Shown in pieces: positions 1 to 8,023 of a DNA stretch of 64,000 bases. Location: NCBI GenBank assembly GCA_049596955.1, contig JBMYMD010000003.1, positions 70,244 through 134,243 of the forward strand, read 5' to 3'. The position numbers were made by a program, and so were the translations under genes. Within the stretch, counting starts at the first letter, position 1. Each line of letters opens with the position of its first letter. The notes under the pieces were generated by a model. That model was given only the letters and a program-made list of their open reading frames with translations. It did not search any database and was not told the origin of the DNA. Origin of the DNA: UBA3478 sp049596955. GTDB lineage: Bacteria; Bacteroidota; Bacteroidia; Flavobacteriales; Flavobacteriaceae.

Positions 1-1
1 C

Positions 2-412
2 AATGCTGAACGTATGAATAGAATGGTACAGCAAAAAGCTATAGATTCAAAACAATACGGTTTTGATGATTTGCTAAAAGAACTCTTAAATCAAACTGTC
101 AAGAGTAAAAATGACAAAGGATATTACGCAAACATTCAAGAAATAATTAATTGGAGCGTATTAGAACATCTAATGGTTGTTGCTTCAGATGAAAATGCTT
201 ATCCACAGGTGACTGAACAAGTCGTATTTGAAATGATGCGATTAAAGACATATCTGAGTGATAAGCCGACTGATCCTACTGCTATTTATATGTTGAAAAA
301 AGTGAATTCTTTTCTCGGTAATCCAAAAGGTTTTAAAAGCAATCAAAAGGTAGTTAAGATTCCTGATGGTTCGCCCATAGGAATGCCCGCCCTATATCAA
401 TGTTTTGAATAA
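2..412 (+). CDS. C-terminal fragment of a protein entering from the left edge (possibly zinc metalloprotease family)
   Basis: The reading frame is already open at the first bases of the window and ends with TAA at 410-412, so only the last 136 or so residues are seen and the true start lies outside. The fragment is helical and mostly polar, and it ends in a PDGSPIGMP stretch. I see no catalytic motif. The helical tail with Tyr-rich and Leu-rich repeats resembles the C-terminal helical domain of large secreted zinc-dependent metalloproteases of Bacteroidota (DUF5117/DUF4953 type), but this is a weak impression. The stop overlaps the start of the next gene by one base (TAATG), so the two are probably translationally coupled. 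Treat the family call as unproven. Confidence 0.4.
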   Translation, partial: NAERMNRMVQQKAIDSKQYGFDDLLKELLNQTVKSKNDKGYYANIQEIINWSVLEHLMVVASDENAYPQVTEQVVFEMMRLKTYLSDKPTDPTAIYMLKKVNSFLGNPKGFKSNQKVVKIPDGSPIGMPALYQCFE

Positions 413-1437
413 TGATCAATTTAATTAGCGACACGGTAACAAAACCAACGCCAGAAATGCTCCATTTTATGATGAGCGCAAATGTGGGGGATGATGTATT
501 CAAAAATGATGAGAGTACCAATGCTCTAGAGGAAAAAGTTGCACATTTCTTTAACAAGGAGGCTGCTCTTTTCTTTCCAAGTGGAACAATGGCCAATCAA
601 ACCGCTATTAAATTACACACTGAACCTGGTGATCAAGTGATATGTGACCATTATTCACACATTTATAATTATGAAGGTGGCGGCGCAAGTTTTAACAGTG
701 GTGTTTCTTGTAAACTTATTAGAGGTAATCGGGGAAGAATTTCTGCTGAACAAGTAAAGCAAGCGATCAATCCACCCGATTTTTACCACTCACCAAGAAC
801 CCGTTTAGTGAGTTTAGAAAACACAACAAATAAGGGGGGTGGAGCATGTTATGAACTCGAAGAAATAAAAGCTATTAGAAAGGTCTGTACTAAAAATCAA
901 TTGGCGTTTCACCTGGACGGAGCTCGTTTATGGAACGCCTTGGTGGCCAAAAATCACGACCCAAAGGAGTACGGAGCAGAATTTGACACAATCTCCGTTT
1001 GTTTTAGTAAGGGATTAGGAGCTCCCATTGGTTCTGCCTTACTCGGTTCTAAAGCTTTTATTGATAAAGCACTTCGCATAAGAAAGATTTTAGGAGGGGG
1101 CATGAGGCAAGTTGGATATTTGGCAAATGCGGCAAGTTTTGCCATGGACCATCACTTTGAAAGGTTAGCTATAGATCATCGTAAAGCAAAAGAGCTTTCA
1201 GAAGCATTATCAGCTATAAAATGGGTGCAATCTGTAGAACCAACAGAAACCAATATTGTCATTTTCAATATCGACACAGAAAATAGAACTGCAGAAGATA
1301 TTATTCAAAAGTTTAAAGCCCAGCATATCGATTTAATTGCAATGGACAGTTCTAAATTGAGATTTGTAACCCATTTAGATTATTCTGATCAGGATCACGA
1401 TCACGTCTTACAAACGCTAAAAAACATGGCATTATAG
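412..1437 (+). CDS. ltaE: Low-specificity L-threonine aldolase
   Basis: A PLP enzyme of fold type I that cleaves L-threonine or allo-threonine to glycine and acetaldehyde in the cytoplasm. The N-terminus has the family start INLISDTVTKP and a GDDVFKNDEST block. Glycine-rich SGTMANQ follows near residue 59, HLDGARLWNA near residue 168 supplies the Asp that contacts the pyridine nitrogen, and FSKGLGAP carries the Schiff-base lysine, Lys200. The length of 341 residues is normal for the family. The ATG overlaps the preceding stop by one base, and its own stop overlaps the GTG of the next gene by one base, so the first three genes form one tight operon. The call is secure. Confidence 0.93.
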   Translation: MINLISDTVTKPTPEMLHFMMSANVGDDVFKNDESTNALEEKVAHFFNKEAALFFPSGTMANQTAIKLHTEPGDQVICDHYSHIYNYEGGGASFNSGVSCKLIRGNRGRISAEQVKQAINPPDFYHSPRTRLVSLENTTNKGGGACYELEEIKAIRKVCTKNQLAFHLDGARLWNALVAKNHDPKEYGAEFDTISVCFSKGLGAPIGSALLGSKAFIDKALRIRKILGGGMRQVGYLANAASFAMDHHFERLAIDHRKAKELSEALSAIKWVQSVEPTETNIVIFNIDTENRTAEDIIQKFKAQHIDLIAMDSSKLRFVTHLDYSDQDHDHVLQTLKNMAL

Positions 1438-3485
1438 TGAAGACCCCTAAAGCAGCAGAACATCCAAAACTTTTAGAAAACCACGGGATCACAAGAGTGG
1501 ATGAGTTTTACTGGATGAATGAAAGAGATCATCCTGATTTAATTCCCTATCTCAAAGCAGAAAATGCATATTATCAGCATCACATGAGAGATTGTGAAGA
1601 ACTCGTCGATAAATTATATACTGAAATACGATCACGCATTAAGGAAGACGATGAGTCTCTACCCATTTTCAAAAACGGTTACTGGTACATCAGCAAAACA
1701 AAAAAAAATTTACAATATCCCATTTTCACCAGAAAAAAAGAGTCTTTATCCGCAAAAGAAGAATTACTTTTTGATGTAAATGAGATGGCTCAAGGATATA
1801 CTTATTATCAATTCGCCTCTTATAAAATAAATGAAGAAAATAACATTGCTGCATTTTGTATAGACACCGTTTCCAGACGCGAATATCAGTTGCGTTTTAA
1901 AGATTTAAGTACCGGTGAATTATTGGCGGATAAAATTGAAAAAACAACAGGGAGTTGTTGTTGGTCAAACGATAACAAGGCTGTTTATTACACTAGAAAA
2001 GATCCTGTAACCCTGAGGGCGTATCGCATATACAAACATATTCTCGGTACAGATAGTGAGCAAGATGAATTGATTTATGAAGAAAAAGATACAGAATATT
2101 CCGTAGGCGTTTACAAATCCAAGTCTAAGGCTTTTATTATCATTGAAAGTGCAAGTACAAATTCAACCGAATATCAGTATTGTGACGCCAATTTTCACGA
2201 TGCATCCTTCGAAATTTTTCACAGGAGAGAAAAAGGACTTGAATATTCAATAGCACATTATCGAGATCACTTTTACATCTTGACCAATAAAGATGGTGCG
2301 TTTAATTTTAAATTGATGCGCACATCTATTCATAGAACAGATAAAATAAACTGGACGGAGTTCATTGAACACAAAGAGGATGTTTTAATTGAAGATTTTG
2401 AATTTTTTGAATCATATTATTGCATAGATGAAAGAGTTAATGGTTTAAGCAGACTCAAAATAATAAACTGGAAAACAGAAGAAACCTATTATATTCCTCT
2501 TTTAGGTGAGACTTATGTCGCTCATTTTCAAACAAATTTAGAATTTAATTCTCAAAAACTGCGCTACTATTACAGTAGCATGACAAAGGCGCCCTCTGTT
2601 TTTGAAATTGATTTACACTCTAAGAATATTGAGCTTTTAAAGCAACAAGAAGTATTGGGTACATATGATGAAACTCAGTACGAATCAAAGCGAATTTGGG
2701 CGACCTCAGAAGATCAAAAAAGTATTCCGATCAGTTTAGTTTACCACAAGAAATATCGAGCTGAGGATTCTAAAAAATTAGTCTTGTATGCCTATGGTTC
2801 TTACGGATCAACCATAGACCCTTATTTTTCAATTGCTCGTTTATCACTGCTTAACAGAGGGTTTACATTCGCCATTGCACATGTTAGAGGAGGGGAGTAT
2901 TTGGGAAGGCCTTGGTACGATACAGGCAAATTACTGCAAAAGAAAAACACCTTTAATGATTATAAATCTTGTGCTTTACATCTCATAAATGAAGGGTACA
3001 CAAATGAAAGTAATCTAATCGGTATGGGAGGTTCAGCAGGAGGATTACTTATGGGTGTTGCATTAAATGAATATCCAAATCTGTTTAAGGCCATTATTGC
3101 ACAGGTACCTTTTGTAGATGTGGTAACCACTATGCTTGATGAAAGTATTCCCTTGACAACTGGAGAGTATGAGGAATGGGGAAATCCAAATAACCCTACT
3201 TTTTTTAACTACATGAAGTCCTATTCACCTTATGACAATGTCTCGACTCAGGATTATCCACATTTATTAGTTACTGCTGGATTACATGATTCACAAGTGC
3301 AATACTGGGAACCGGCCAAATGGGTAGCTCGTATTAGAAAAAAGAAAACAGATCAAAATTTACTCCTTTTTGAAATCAACATGGATACAGGACATTCAGG
3401 AGCTTCAGGTCGTTTTGAGTCCATTAAAGAGATCGCCAAGGAATATGCCTTCATGTTAAAAGTTTTAGACGAACATTTAGTGTAA
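1437..3485 (+). CDS. ptrB: Oligopeptidase B, prolyl oligopeptidase family S9
   Basis: A serine peptidase with an N-terminal beta-propeller (about residues 70-400) and a C-terminal alpha/beta hydrolase domain. Members cleave short peptides after basic residues. The catalytic triad is readable: Ser533 in GGSAGG, Asp618 in GLHDSQV and His653 in TGHSGASG. The opening motif, an aromatic DEFYWMNERDHP block, is typical of oligopeptidase B, and 682 residues matches the family. No signal peptide is visible, so it should be cytoplasmic. The start is GTG, sharing its first base with the last base of the threonine aldolase stop codon, and no ATG lies nearer the conserved region. It ends 78 bases before capA. 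Confidence 0.92.
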   Translation: MKTPKAAEHPKLLENHGITRVDEFYWMNERDHPDLIPYLKAENAYYQHHMRDCEELVDKLYTEIRSRIKEDDESLPIFKNGYWYISKTKKNLQYPIFTRKKESLSAKEELLFDVNEMAQGYTYYQFASYKINEENNIAAFCIDTVSRREYQLRFKDLSTGELLADKIEKTTGSCCWSNDNKAVYYTRKDPVTLRAYRIYKHILGTDSEQDELIYEEKDTEYSVGVYKSKSKAFIIIESASTNSTEYQYCDANFHDASFEIFHRREKGLEYSIAHYRDHFYILTNKDGAFNFKLMRTSIHRTDKINWTEFIEHKEDVLIEDFEFFESYYCIDERVNGLSRLKIINWKTEETYYIPLLGETYVAHFQTNLEFNSQKLRYYYSSMTKAPSVFEIDLHSKNIELLKQQEVLGTYDETQYESKRIWATSEDQKSIPISLVYHKKYRAEDSKKLVLYAYGSYGSTIDPYFSIARLSLLNRGFTFAIAHVRGGEYLGRPWYDTGKLLQKKNTFNDYKSCALHLINEGYTNESNLIGMGGSAGGLLMGVALNEYPNLFKAIIAQVPFVDVVTTMLDESIPLTTGEYEEWGNPNNPTFFNYMKSYSPYDNVSTQDYPHLLVTAGLHDSQVQYWEPAKWVARIRKKKTDQNLLLFEINMDTGHSGASGRFESIKEIAKEYAFMLKVLDEHLV

Positions 3486-3529
3486 AAATCCACGTACGGT
3501 TTCAGTTTATCGAATTGAGCTAGTTTTCT

Positions 3530-3537
3530 TATATTTG
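3530..3537 (+). promoter_or_regulatory. Bacteroidota-type -7 promoter element upstream of capA
   Basis: TATATTTG matches the Bacteroidota primary sigma -7 consensus TAnnTTTG. It lies 26 bases before the capA ATG in the 78-base gap after ptrB. I find no TTG at the ideal distance of about 19 bases upstream, so the -33 half is weak or absent. Confidence 0.5.
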
Positions 3538-3563
3538 AGGGCTTTTAACCAATACTTTTTTCC

Positions 3564-4604
3564 ATGCAAAAACCAATAGATGCCTACAACAATGTTCTCG
3601 AACTCGTAGGCAACACTCCTTTGGTCAAGTTAAATCGCATTGTATCCCATATTCCAGGAGCACATTATGCAAAAGTAGAGGCTTTCAATCCTGGTCATTC
3701 GGCAAAAGATCGCATTGCTATTTTTATTATTGAAGAGGCAGAACGAAAAGGGATATTAAAAAAGGGAAGTACTATCGTTGAGACCACATCCGGTAATACA
3801 GGATTTAGCATCGCTATGGCTAGTATGATTAAAGGATACAAGTGTATTTTGGCGGTCAGTTCTAAGTCTTCCAAAGATAAAATAGAGGGATTAAAAGCCA
3901 TGGGGGCTGAAGTTCATGTTTGTCCTGCTCATGTTTCTGCTGAGGATCCTAGGTCGTATTACGAAGTTGCTAAAAGAATACACAAAGAGACACCGAATTC
4001 TATCTACATCAATCAATATTTTAATGAACTCAATACTGAGGCGCATTACAGAACAACAGGGCCAGAAATTTGGGAACAAACAAAGGGACAAATTACCCAT
4101 TTAATTGCTTGTAGTGGAACCGGAGGAACGATTTCGGGTACAGCACGCTTTTTAAAAGAAATGAATGCTGATGTGAAAGTTTTGGGTGTAGATGCTTATG
4201 GTTCAGTAATCGCAAAGTATCATGAAACTGGAACGTTTGATGAAAAAGAAATTTTTCCATACCGAATAGAAGGTTTAGGTAAAAATCTTATTCCTACGGC
4301 AACTGATTTTTCAGTCATTGATACCTTTACCAAGGTGACCGATAAAGAAAGTGCACTTATGGCTCGAAATATATCTAAAACTGAAGGACTATTTGTAGGA
4401 TACACTTCTGGAGCTGCTCTTCAAGGTATGGAGCAGTATGCAGCTCAAGGATATTTTAATAAAGACAGTGTTGTTGTAGTAATTTTTCCTGACCACGGAT
4501 CTCGCTATATGAGTAAAATATACAGTGAAGATTGGATGAATGACCAGGGCTTTCTCGACAAAAAAACACAAGCGCAAGAAACCGCCATCAACTACATTAA
4601 ATAG
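3564..4604 (+). CDS. capA: Cysteate synthase, CBS-like PLP enzyme (sulfonolipid pathway)
   Basis: A fold type II PLP enzyme of the cysteine synthase/cystathionine beta-synthase group. NTPLVKLN opens the fold, Lys48 in NPGHSAKDR is the Schiff-base lysine, TTSGNTG near residue 73 binds substrate and SGTGGTISG near residue 182 is the phosphate loop. It has no C-terminal CBS domains and is 346 residues long. The next gene encodes an alpha-oxoamine synthase. That pairing is the capA-capB arrangement known from Capnocytophaga, where CapA makes L-cysteate from O-phosphoserine and sulfite. The SAKDR form of the lysine motif (usually SVKDR) fits a CBS-like side branch rather than housekeeping CysK. 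Fold and cofactor are clear; the cysteate synthase role is inferred from the neighbour. Plain cysteine or cystathionine synthase remains possible. Confidence 0.8.
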   Translation: MQKPIDAYNNVLELVGNTPLVKLNRIVSHIPGAHYAKVEAFNPGHSAKDRIAIFIIEEAERKGILKKGSTIVETTSGNTGFSIAMASMIKGYKCILAVSSKSSKDKIEGLKAMGAEVHVCPAHVSAEDPRSYYEVAKRIHKETPNSIYINQYFNELNTEAHYRTTGPEIWEQTKGQITHLIACSGTGGTISGTARFLKEMNADVKVLGVDAYGSVIAKYHETGTFDEKEIFPYRIEGLGKNLIPTATDFSVIDTFTKVTDKESALMARNISKTEGLFVGYTSGAALQGMEQYAAQGYFNKDSVVVVIFPDHGSRYMSKIYSEDWMNDQGFLDKKTQAQETAINYIK

Positions 4605-4616
4605 GCTAAACGAAAT

Positions 4617-4643
4617 CTTAATATTAGACTTAAAAGTATTAAG
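4617..4643. promoter_or_regulatory. Inverted repeat between capA and capB
   Basis: CTTAATA at 4617-4623 is repeated in inverted form as TATTAAG at 4637-4643 across a 13-base spacer. It sits just after the capA stop and before the capB promoter element. It has no GC-rich stem or T tract, so it is a poor terminator. It could be a protein-binding site or chance in AT-rich DNA. Confidence 0.25.
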
Positions 4644-4659
4644 TTTGCCAACCGAAAAT

Positions 4660-4667
4660 TACGTTTG
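4660..4667 (+). promoter_or_regulatory. -7 promoter element upstream of capB
   Basis: TACGTTTG matches TAnnTTTG and lies 13 bases before the capB ATG. It suggests that capB can be transcribed separately from capA, with a very short leader. A TTTG occurs at 4644-4647, which is nearer than the usual spacing. Confidence 0.45.
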
Positions 4668-4680
4668 ACGATATATTGAT

Positions 4681-5931
4681 ATGAGAGATTTATTCGACAG
4701 AATTATTGAAAATAAAGGTCCTTTAGGAAAATGGGCTTCAATTGCAGAAGGCTATTTTGTATTTCCAAAATTAGAAGGTCCTATCTCAAATAGAATGAAA
4801 TTCCAAGGAAAAGATGTTATCACTTGGAGTGTGAATGATTATTTGGGTCTAGCCAATCTTCCTGAGGTAATTGAAGAAGACGCAGAGGCTGCGAGAACTT
4901 ATGGTGCTGCCTATCCAATGGGAGCGCGTATGATGAGTGGTCACACGGATTATCACGAACAATTACAAAATGAATTAGCTGACTTTTCACATAAAGAAGC
5001 GGCTTATCTATTAAATTTTGGTTACCAAGGAATAATGTCTGCCATAGACGCTTTGGTTTCGAAAGACGATATTATCGTATACGATGTGGATTGTCACGCC
5101 TGTATTATTGACGGTGTTCGACTGCATATGGGTAAGCGTTTTACCTTTAAACACAATGACATTGAAAGTCTTGAAAAAAACCTTGAACGTGCAACAAAAC
5201 TTGCAGAACAACAAAACGGAGGAATCTTAGTCATTTCTGAAGGCGTTTTTGGGATGCGAGGAGAGCAAGGTAAACTCAAGGAAATTGTTGAACTCAAAAA
5301 GAAATTCAATTTTAGACTTCTAGTTGATGATGCTCATGGATTCGGAACGCTAGGTAAAACTGGGGCAGGAGCTGGAGAAGAACAGGGAATTCAAGACGAT
5401 ATAGATGTTTATTTTGCAACATTCGCAAAATCTTTAGCAGGAATAGGCGCTTTCTTATCGGCTGATAAAGAAATCATTGACTATTTAAAGTATAACTTGA
5501 GATCACAGATGTTTGCTAAGTCTTTACCAATGATTTATGTCAAAGGGGCTTTAAAACGTTTGCACATGTTGAGAACCCAACCTGAACTCAAGAATAAATT
5601 GTGGGAAAATGTAAATGCGCTGCAAAATGGTTTAAAAGAAAACGGATTTGATATTGGAAATACATCGTCTTGTGTCACACCTGTATATCTCAATGGAACG
5701 ATTCCAGAGGCCATGGCCTTAGTAAAAGATTTGAGAGAAAACTACGGTATTTTCTGTTCAATTGTAGTGTATCCGGTAATTCCTAAAGGTTTAATTCTTT
5801 TAAGGTTAATACCTACGGCTACACATACTATACAAGATGTAGAAGAGACCTTAGTTGCTTTTTCTAAAATTAGGGAACGATTAGAGTCAGGTGTTTATAA
5901 AAGGTTATCTGCCTCCGTTAAGGCAGACTAA
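4681..5931 (+). CDS. capB: Cysteate C-fatty acyltransferase (serine palmitoyltransferase homologue)
   Basis: A member of the alpha-oxoamine synthase family (relatives: serine palmitoyltransferase, KBL, BioF), which join an amino acid and an acyl thioester with loss of CO2. Visible residues are the PLP-stacking His in DCHACIIDG near residue 141, Asp216 and His219 in VDDAHGFG, and the Schiff-base Lys250 in TFAKSLAG. The length of 416 residues is right. With capA immediately upstream, the likely reaction is cysteate plus an acyl-CoA or acyl-ACP to 3-dehydrocapnine, the committed step to capnine sulfonolipids of the outer membrane, which are tied to gliding in Bacteroidota. A true serine palmitoyltransferase making sphingolipid base is the main alternative. 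The stop overlaps the convergent GNAT gene by 4 bases. Confidence 0.82.
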   Translation: MRDLFDRIIENKGPLGKWASIAEGYFVFPKLEGPISNRMKFQGKDVITWSVNDYLGLANLPEVIEEDAEAARTYGAAYPMGARMMSGHTDYHEQLQNELADFSHKEAAYLLNFGYQGIMSAIDALVSKDDIIVYDVDCHACIIDGVRLHMGKRFTFKHNDIESLEKNLERATKLAEQQNGGILVISEGVFGMRGEQGKLKEIVELKKKFNFRLLVDDAHGFGTLGKTGAGAGEEQGIQDDIDVYFATFAKSLAGIGAFLSADKEIIDYLKYNLRSQMFAKSLPMIYVKGALKRLHMLRTQPELKNKLWENVNALQNGLKENGFDIGNTSSCVTPVYLNGTIPEAMALVKDLRENYGIFCSIVVYPVIPKGLILLRLIPTATHTIQDVEETLVAFSKIRERLESGVYKRLSASVKAD

Positions 5932-7046
5932 AAGTCTTTTCTATAAGTATTTCGTCTTTTTACGATTTTAGGATCGAAATTCTCCCATAATCTATGCACT
6001 GCATGATTATCCTCAAGTTCAGGAGTTCTGTGGCAATTCTCTACACCTCTAAGGTCAAAGGTTTTCTTCATATCTGTGAATAAAAGTGTAGTCACTCCTT
6101 TATTTTGATAATCAGGACGTATTCCTATCAAATAAAAAGTAACATCCTTTGAGTGTTTCTTAGCTTGAAGAAGATGATAAAATCCAAACGGAAATAATTT
6201 TCCATTGGCCTTTTGTAATGCTTTTGAGAATGAAGGCATTACAATTGCAAAAGCGATGAGATCGTCATTTTTATTGACTACAAATTTAATGTATTCAGGG
6301 CTTAAAAAATTAAGGTATTTCTTTTTAAAATAGGCCTTTTGTCGATCTGAAATAGGAACAAAAGAGGAGAGCTTTGCATAACTTTCATTGAATAGATCAA
6401 ACATTTTATCTACATAGGGCATCAACTCTTTTGAAGTTGTGAAGTTTTTGGTCTTAAGCTCAAATCGTTCCGCAATTATTTTACTGTGTCGAACAAAAAA
6501 TTTAGGATCCGCGTTAACCGCAGGGAAATGGCTTTCTAGATAGCCTTTTTCTTTACGCATTCCAAAAGCTTCGTAATGTTTTTGATAGTATTCATGATTG
6601 TACCAAGTGATCATTGTACCGAGCACATCAAAGCCAGAAACTAATACACCTACCTTGTCGAGATTAGAGAATCCCACAGGACCTTCCATATATTTTAAAT
6701 TCAAGCTGTTTCCTATTTCATAAACCTTATTGAGCAATGCTTTTGAAACCGCTAAATCATCTACAAAGTCAAACCAACCAAAGCGCATTTTCAGGACATT
6801 TTGTTGTTTTACTTCCGTCCAATTCACAATAGCTGCTACGCGACCTACGACCTCGTTGTTTTTATACGCTAGAAAGAAACGAGCTTTGGCGTGCTCAAAG
6901 ACAGGATTAAGGTCTTCATTAAATGTTTCTAATTCCTCATTAATAATGGGTGGAACCCAGTATTTGTTTCCCTTGTAGAGCTTAAATGGAAATTTAACAA
7001 AGGTCTTCAGGTCTTTTTGTTTTATGACTTCAACTACATTAATCAT
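5928..7046 (-). CDS. GNAT-like N-acyltransferase, candidate N-acylase of the sulfonolipid base
   Basis: A 372-residue protein with a C-terminal GNAT fold: LIAFAIVMPSFSKAL, then YLIGIRPDYQNKGVTTLLF, which has the acetyl-CoA loop (R-x-x-x-x-x-G) near residue 310. The N-terminal part has the VPPIINEE and RVAAIVN blocks of a widespread Bacteroidota family often labelled only as GNAT or hypothetical. I chose the ATG at 7046 over a GTG two codons upstream. It is convergent with capB and overlaps it by 4 bases. Because capnine must still be N-acylated, and relatives of this family sit beside serine palmitoyltransferase-like genes, a role as the N-acyltransferase is a reasonable guess. The sequence itself shows only the fold. 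Confidence 0.7.
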   Translation of the reverse strand: MINVVEVIKQKDLKTFVKFPFKLYKGNKYWVPPIINEELETFNEDLNPVFEHAKARFFLAYKNNEVVGRVAAIVNWTEVKQQNVLKMRFGWFDFVDDLAVSKALLNKVYEIGNSLNLKYMEGPVGFSNLDKVGVLVSGFDVLGTMITWYNHEYYQKHYEAFGMRKEKGYLESHFPAVNADPKFFVRHSKIIAERFELKTKNFTTSKELMPYVDKMFDLFNESYAKLSSFVPISDRQKAYFKKKYLNFLSPEYIKFVVNKNDDLIAFAIVMPSFSKALQKANGKLFPFGFYHLLQAKKHSKDVTFYLIGIRPDYQNKGVTTLLFTDMKKTFDLRGVENCHRTPELEDNHAVHRLWENFDPKIVKRRNTYRKDF

Positions 7047-7061
7047 TGACACGATTTTAAG

Positions 7062-7976
7062 TTAATATCTTGTTTTTAGTCGTTTTTGATCACTTTTATC
7101 TATTCTAAACGAACCCCCAAATCCGACCGATAACAGTCTGGGCGTACTCTTCACATTGTAACCAGCATACAAATCAAATTGAAGATTTTCATAAGACAAA
7201 TAAGCTACACCAGATCTTAAAATCAAATCTGCGTACTGATCTCCATAAATTGTATTTTGCTCTATAAAGATACTCCATCTGCTATTTTTAAATCCTTTTA
7301 TAATCGAACTTCTAAAGTCATAATAAAAAGCGGGTTTATCTAAAAGATTAAATACAAACACATTATTGGTCCAGGTCCAGTAATCATTCAATTGGCTTTG
7401 TGTAATGATTCCTGCGGCTGGGGAAAATTTACTTACTCTTGGATTGCTCATAAAAGCATTACCCTCCATATTGAAACTCGTTGAAGCCCATAAGGCTATT
7501 GATGGAATGAAATTTCGGAGTCTAATGACTTTATTTGCACGCCAGCTGTATATGTTTCTTTCTCCTAGATTAGTTCTTTTATAGGGATCCCATAACAAAT
7601 ACTTAAGTCCAATTCTAAGTTCACTTAAATCGCTCACCTGTCTTCTGTAAGAGTTGGTAAGTCTATTGATTGTGCTGTCCGATTGAGTAAATCGTGCATT
7701 TATAAATAATTCTAGATTATCCTTTAGCACTCCTTTACGAATGTCTAGCTCATATTGATTGGAATTTGCCTTATAATTTTTAACACTGTGTGTACTCCAA
7801 ATACCTTGAAAGCCGTATTCCATTTGAAAAACACTTTTAGATACGCCAAATGCACCTATGGTTACTCCAGGACGATTGGTATTGATCACCTCAGTGTACT
7901 GCGCATAAGACGTAAATACAAAACCAATAAAAAGTAGGATGAAGTGAATGAATTTCTTTGAGGGGTACCAAAGCAT
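7062..7976 (-). CDS. Outer-membrane beta-barrel protein (transporter-like, function unknown)
   Basis: 304 residues beginning with a basic-hydrophobic signal peptide that ends at FTSYAQ near residue 26. The mature protein starts with YTEVINTNRPGVTIGAFGVSKS and continues as alternating aromatic and polar beta strands rich in Tyr, Trp and Asn, ending in a charged tail. This is the look of the flavobacterial transporter family related to the MetA pathway of phenol degradation, which are small outer-membrane barrels with no proven substrate. It lies 15 bases upstream of the GNAT gene on the same strand, so the two may be co-transcribed. No ligand can be named from sequence. Confidence 0.65.
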   Translation of the reverse strand: MLWYPSKKFIHFILLFIGFVFTSYAQYTEVINTNRPGVTIGAFGVSKSVFQMEYGFQGIWSTHSVKNYKANSNQYELDIRKGVLKDNLELFINARFTQSDSTINRLTNSYRRQVSDLSELRIGLKYLLWDPYKRTNLGERNIYSWRANKVIRLRNFIPSIALWASTSFNMEGNAFMSNPRVSKFSPAAGIITQSQLNDYWTWTNNVFVFNLLDKPAFYYDFRSSIIKGFKNSRWSIFIEQNTIYGDQYADLILRSGVAYLSYENLQFDLYAGYNVKSTPRLLSVGFGGSFRIDKSDQKRLKTRY

Positions 7977-8023
7977 AAAAGGAAATTTCTATTGCTTAAA
8001 TTTACACCTTAAATAGCCTTTGA

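Noticed and set aside
4617..4643. Terminator between capA and capB
   Set aside because: AT-rich arms, 13-base loop and no T run; kept only as a weak inverted repeat.
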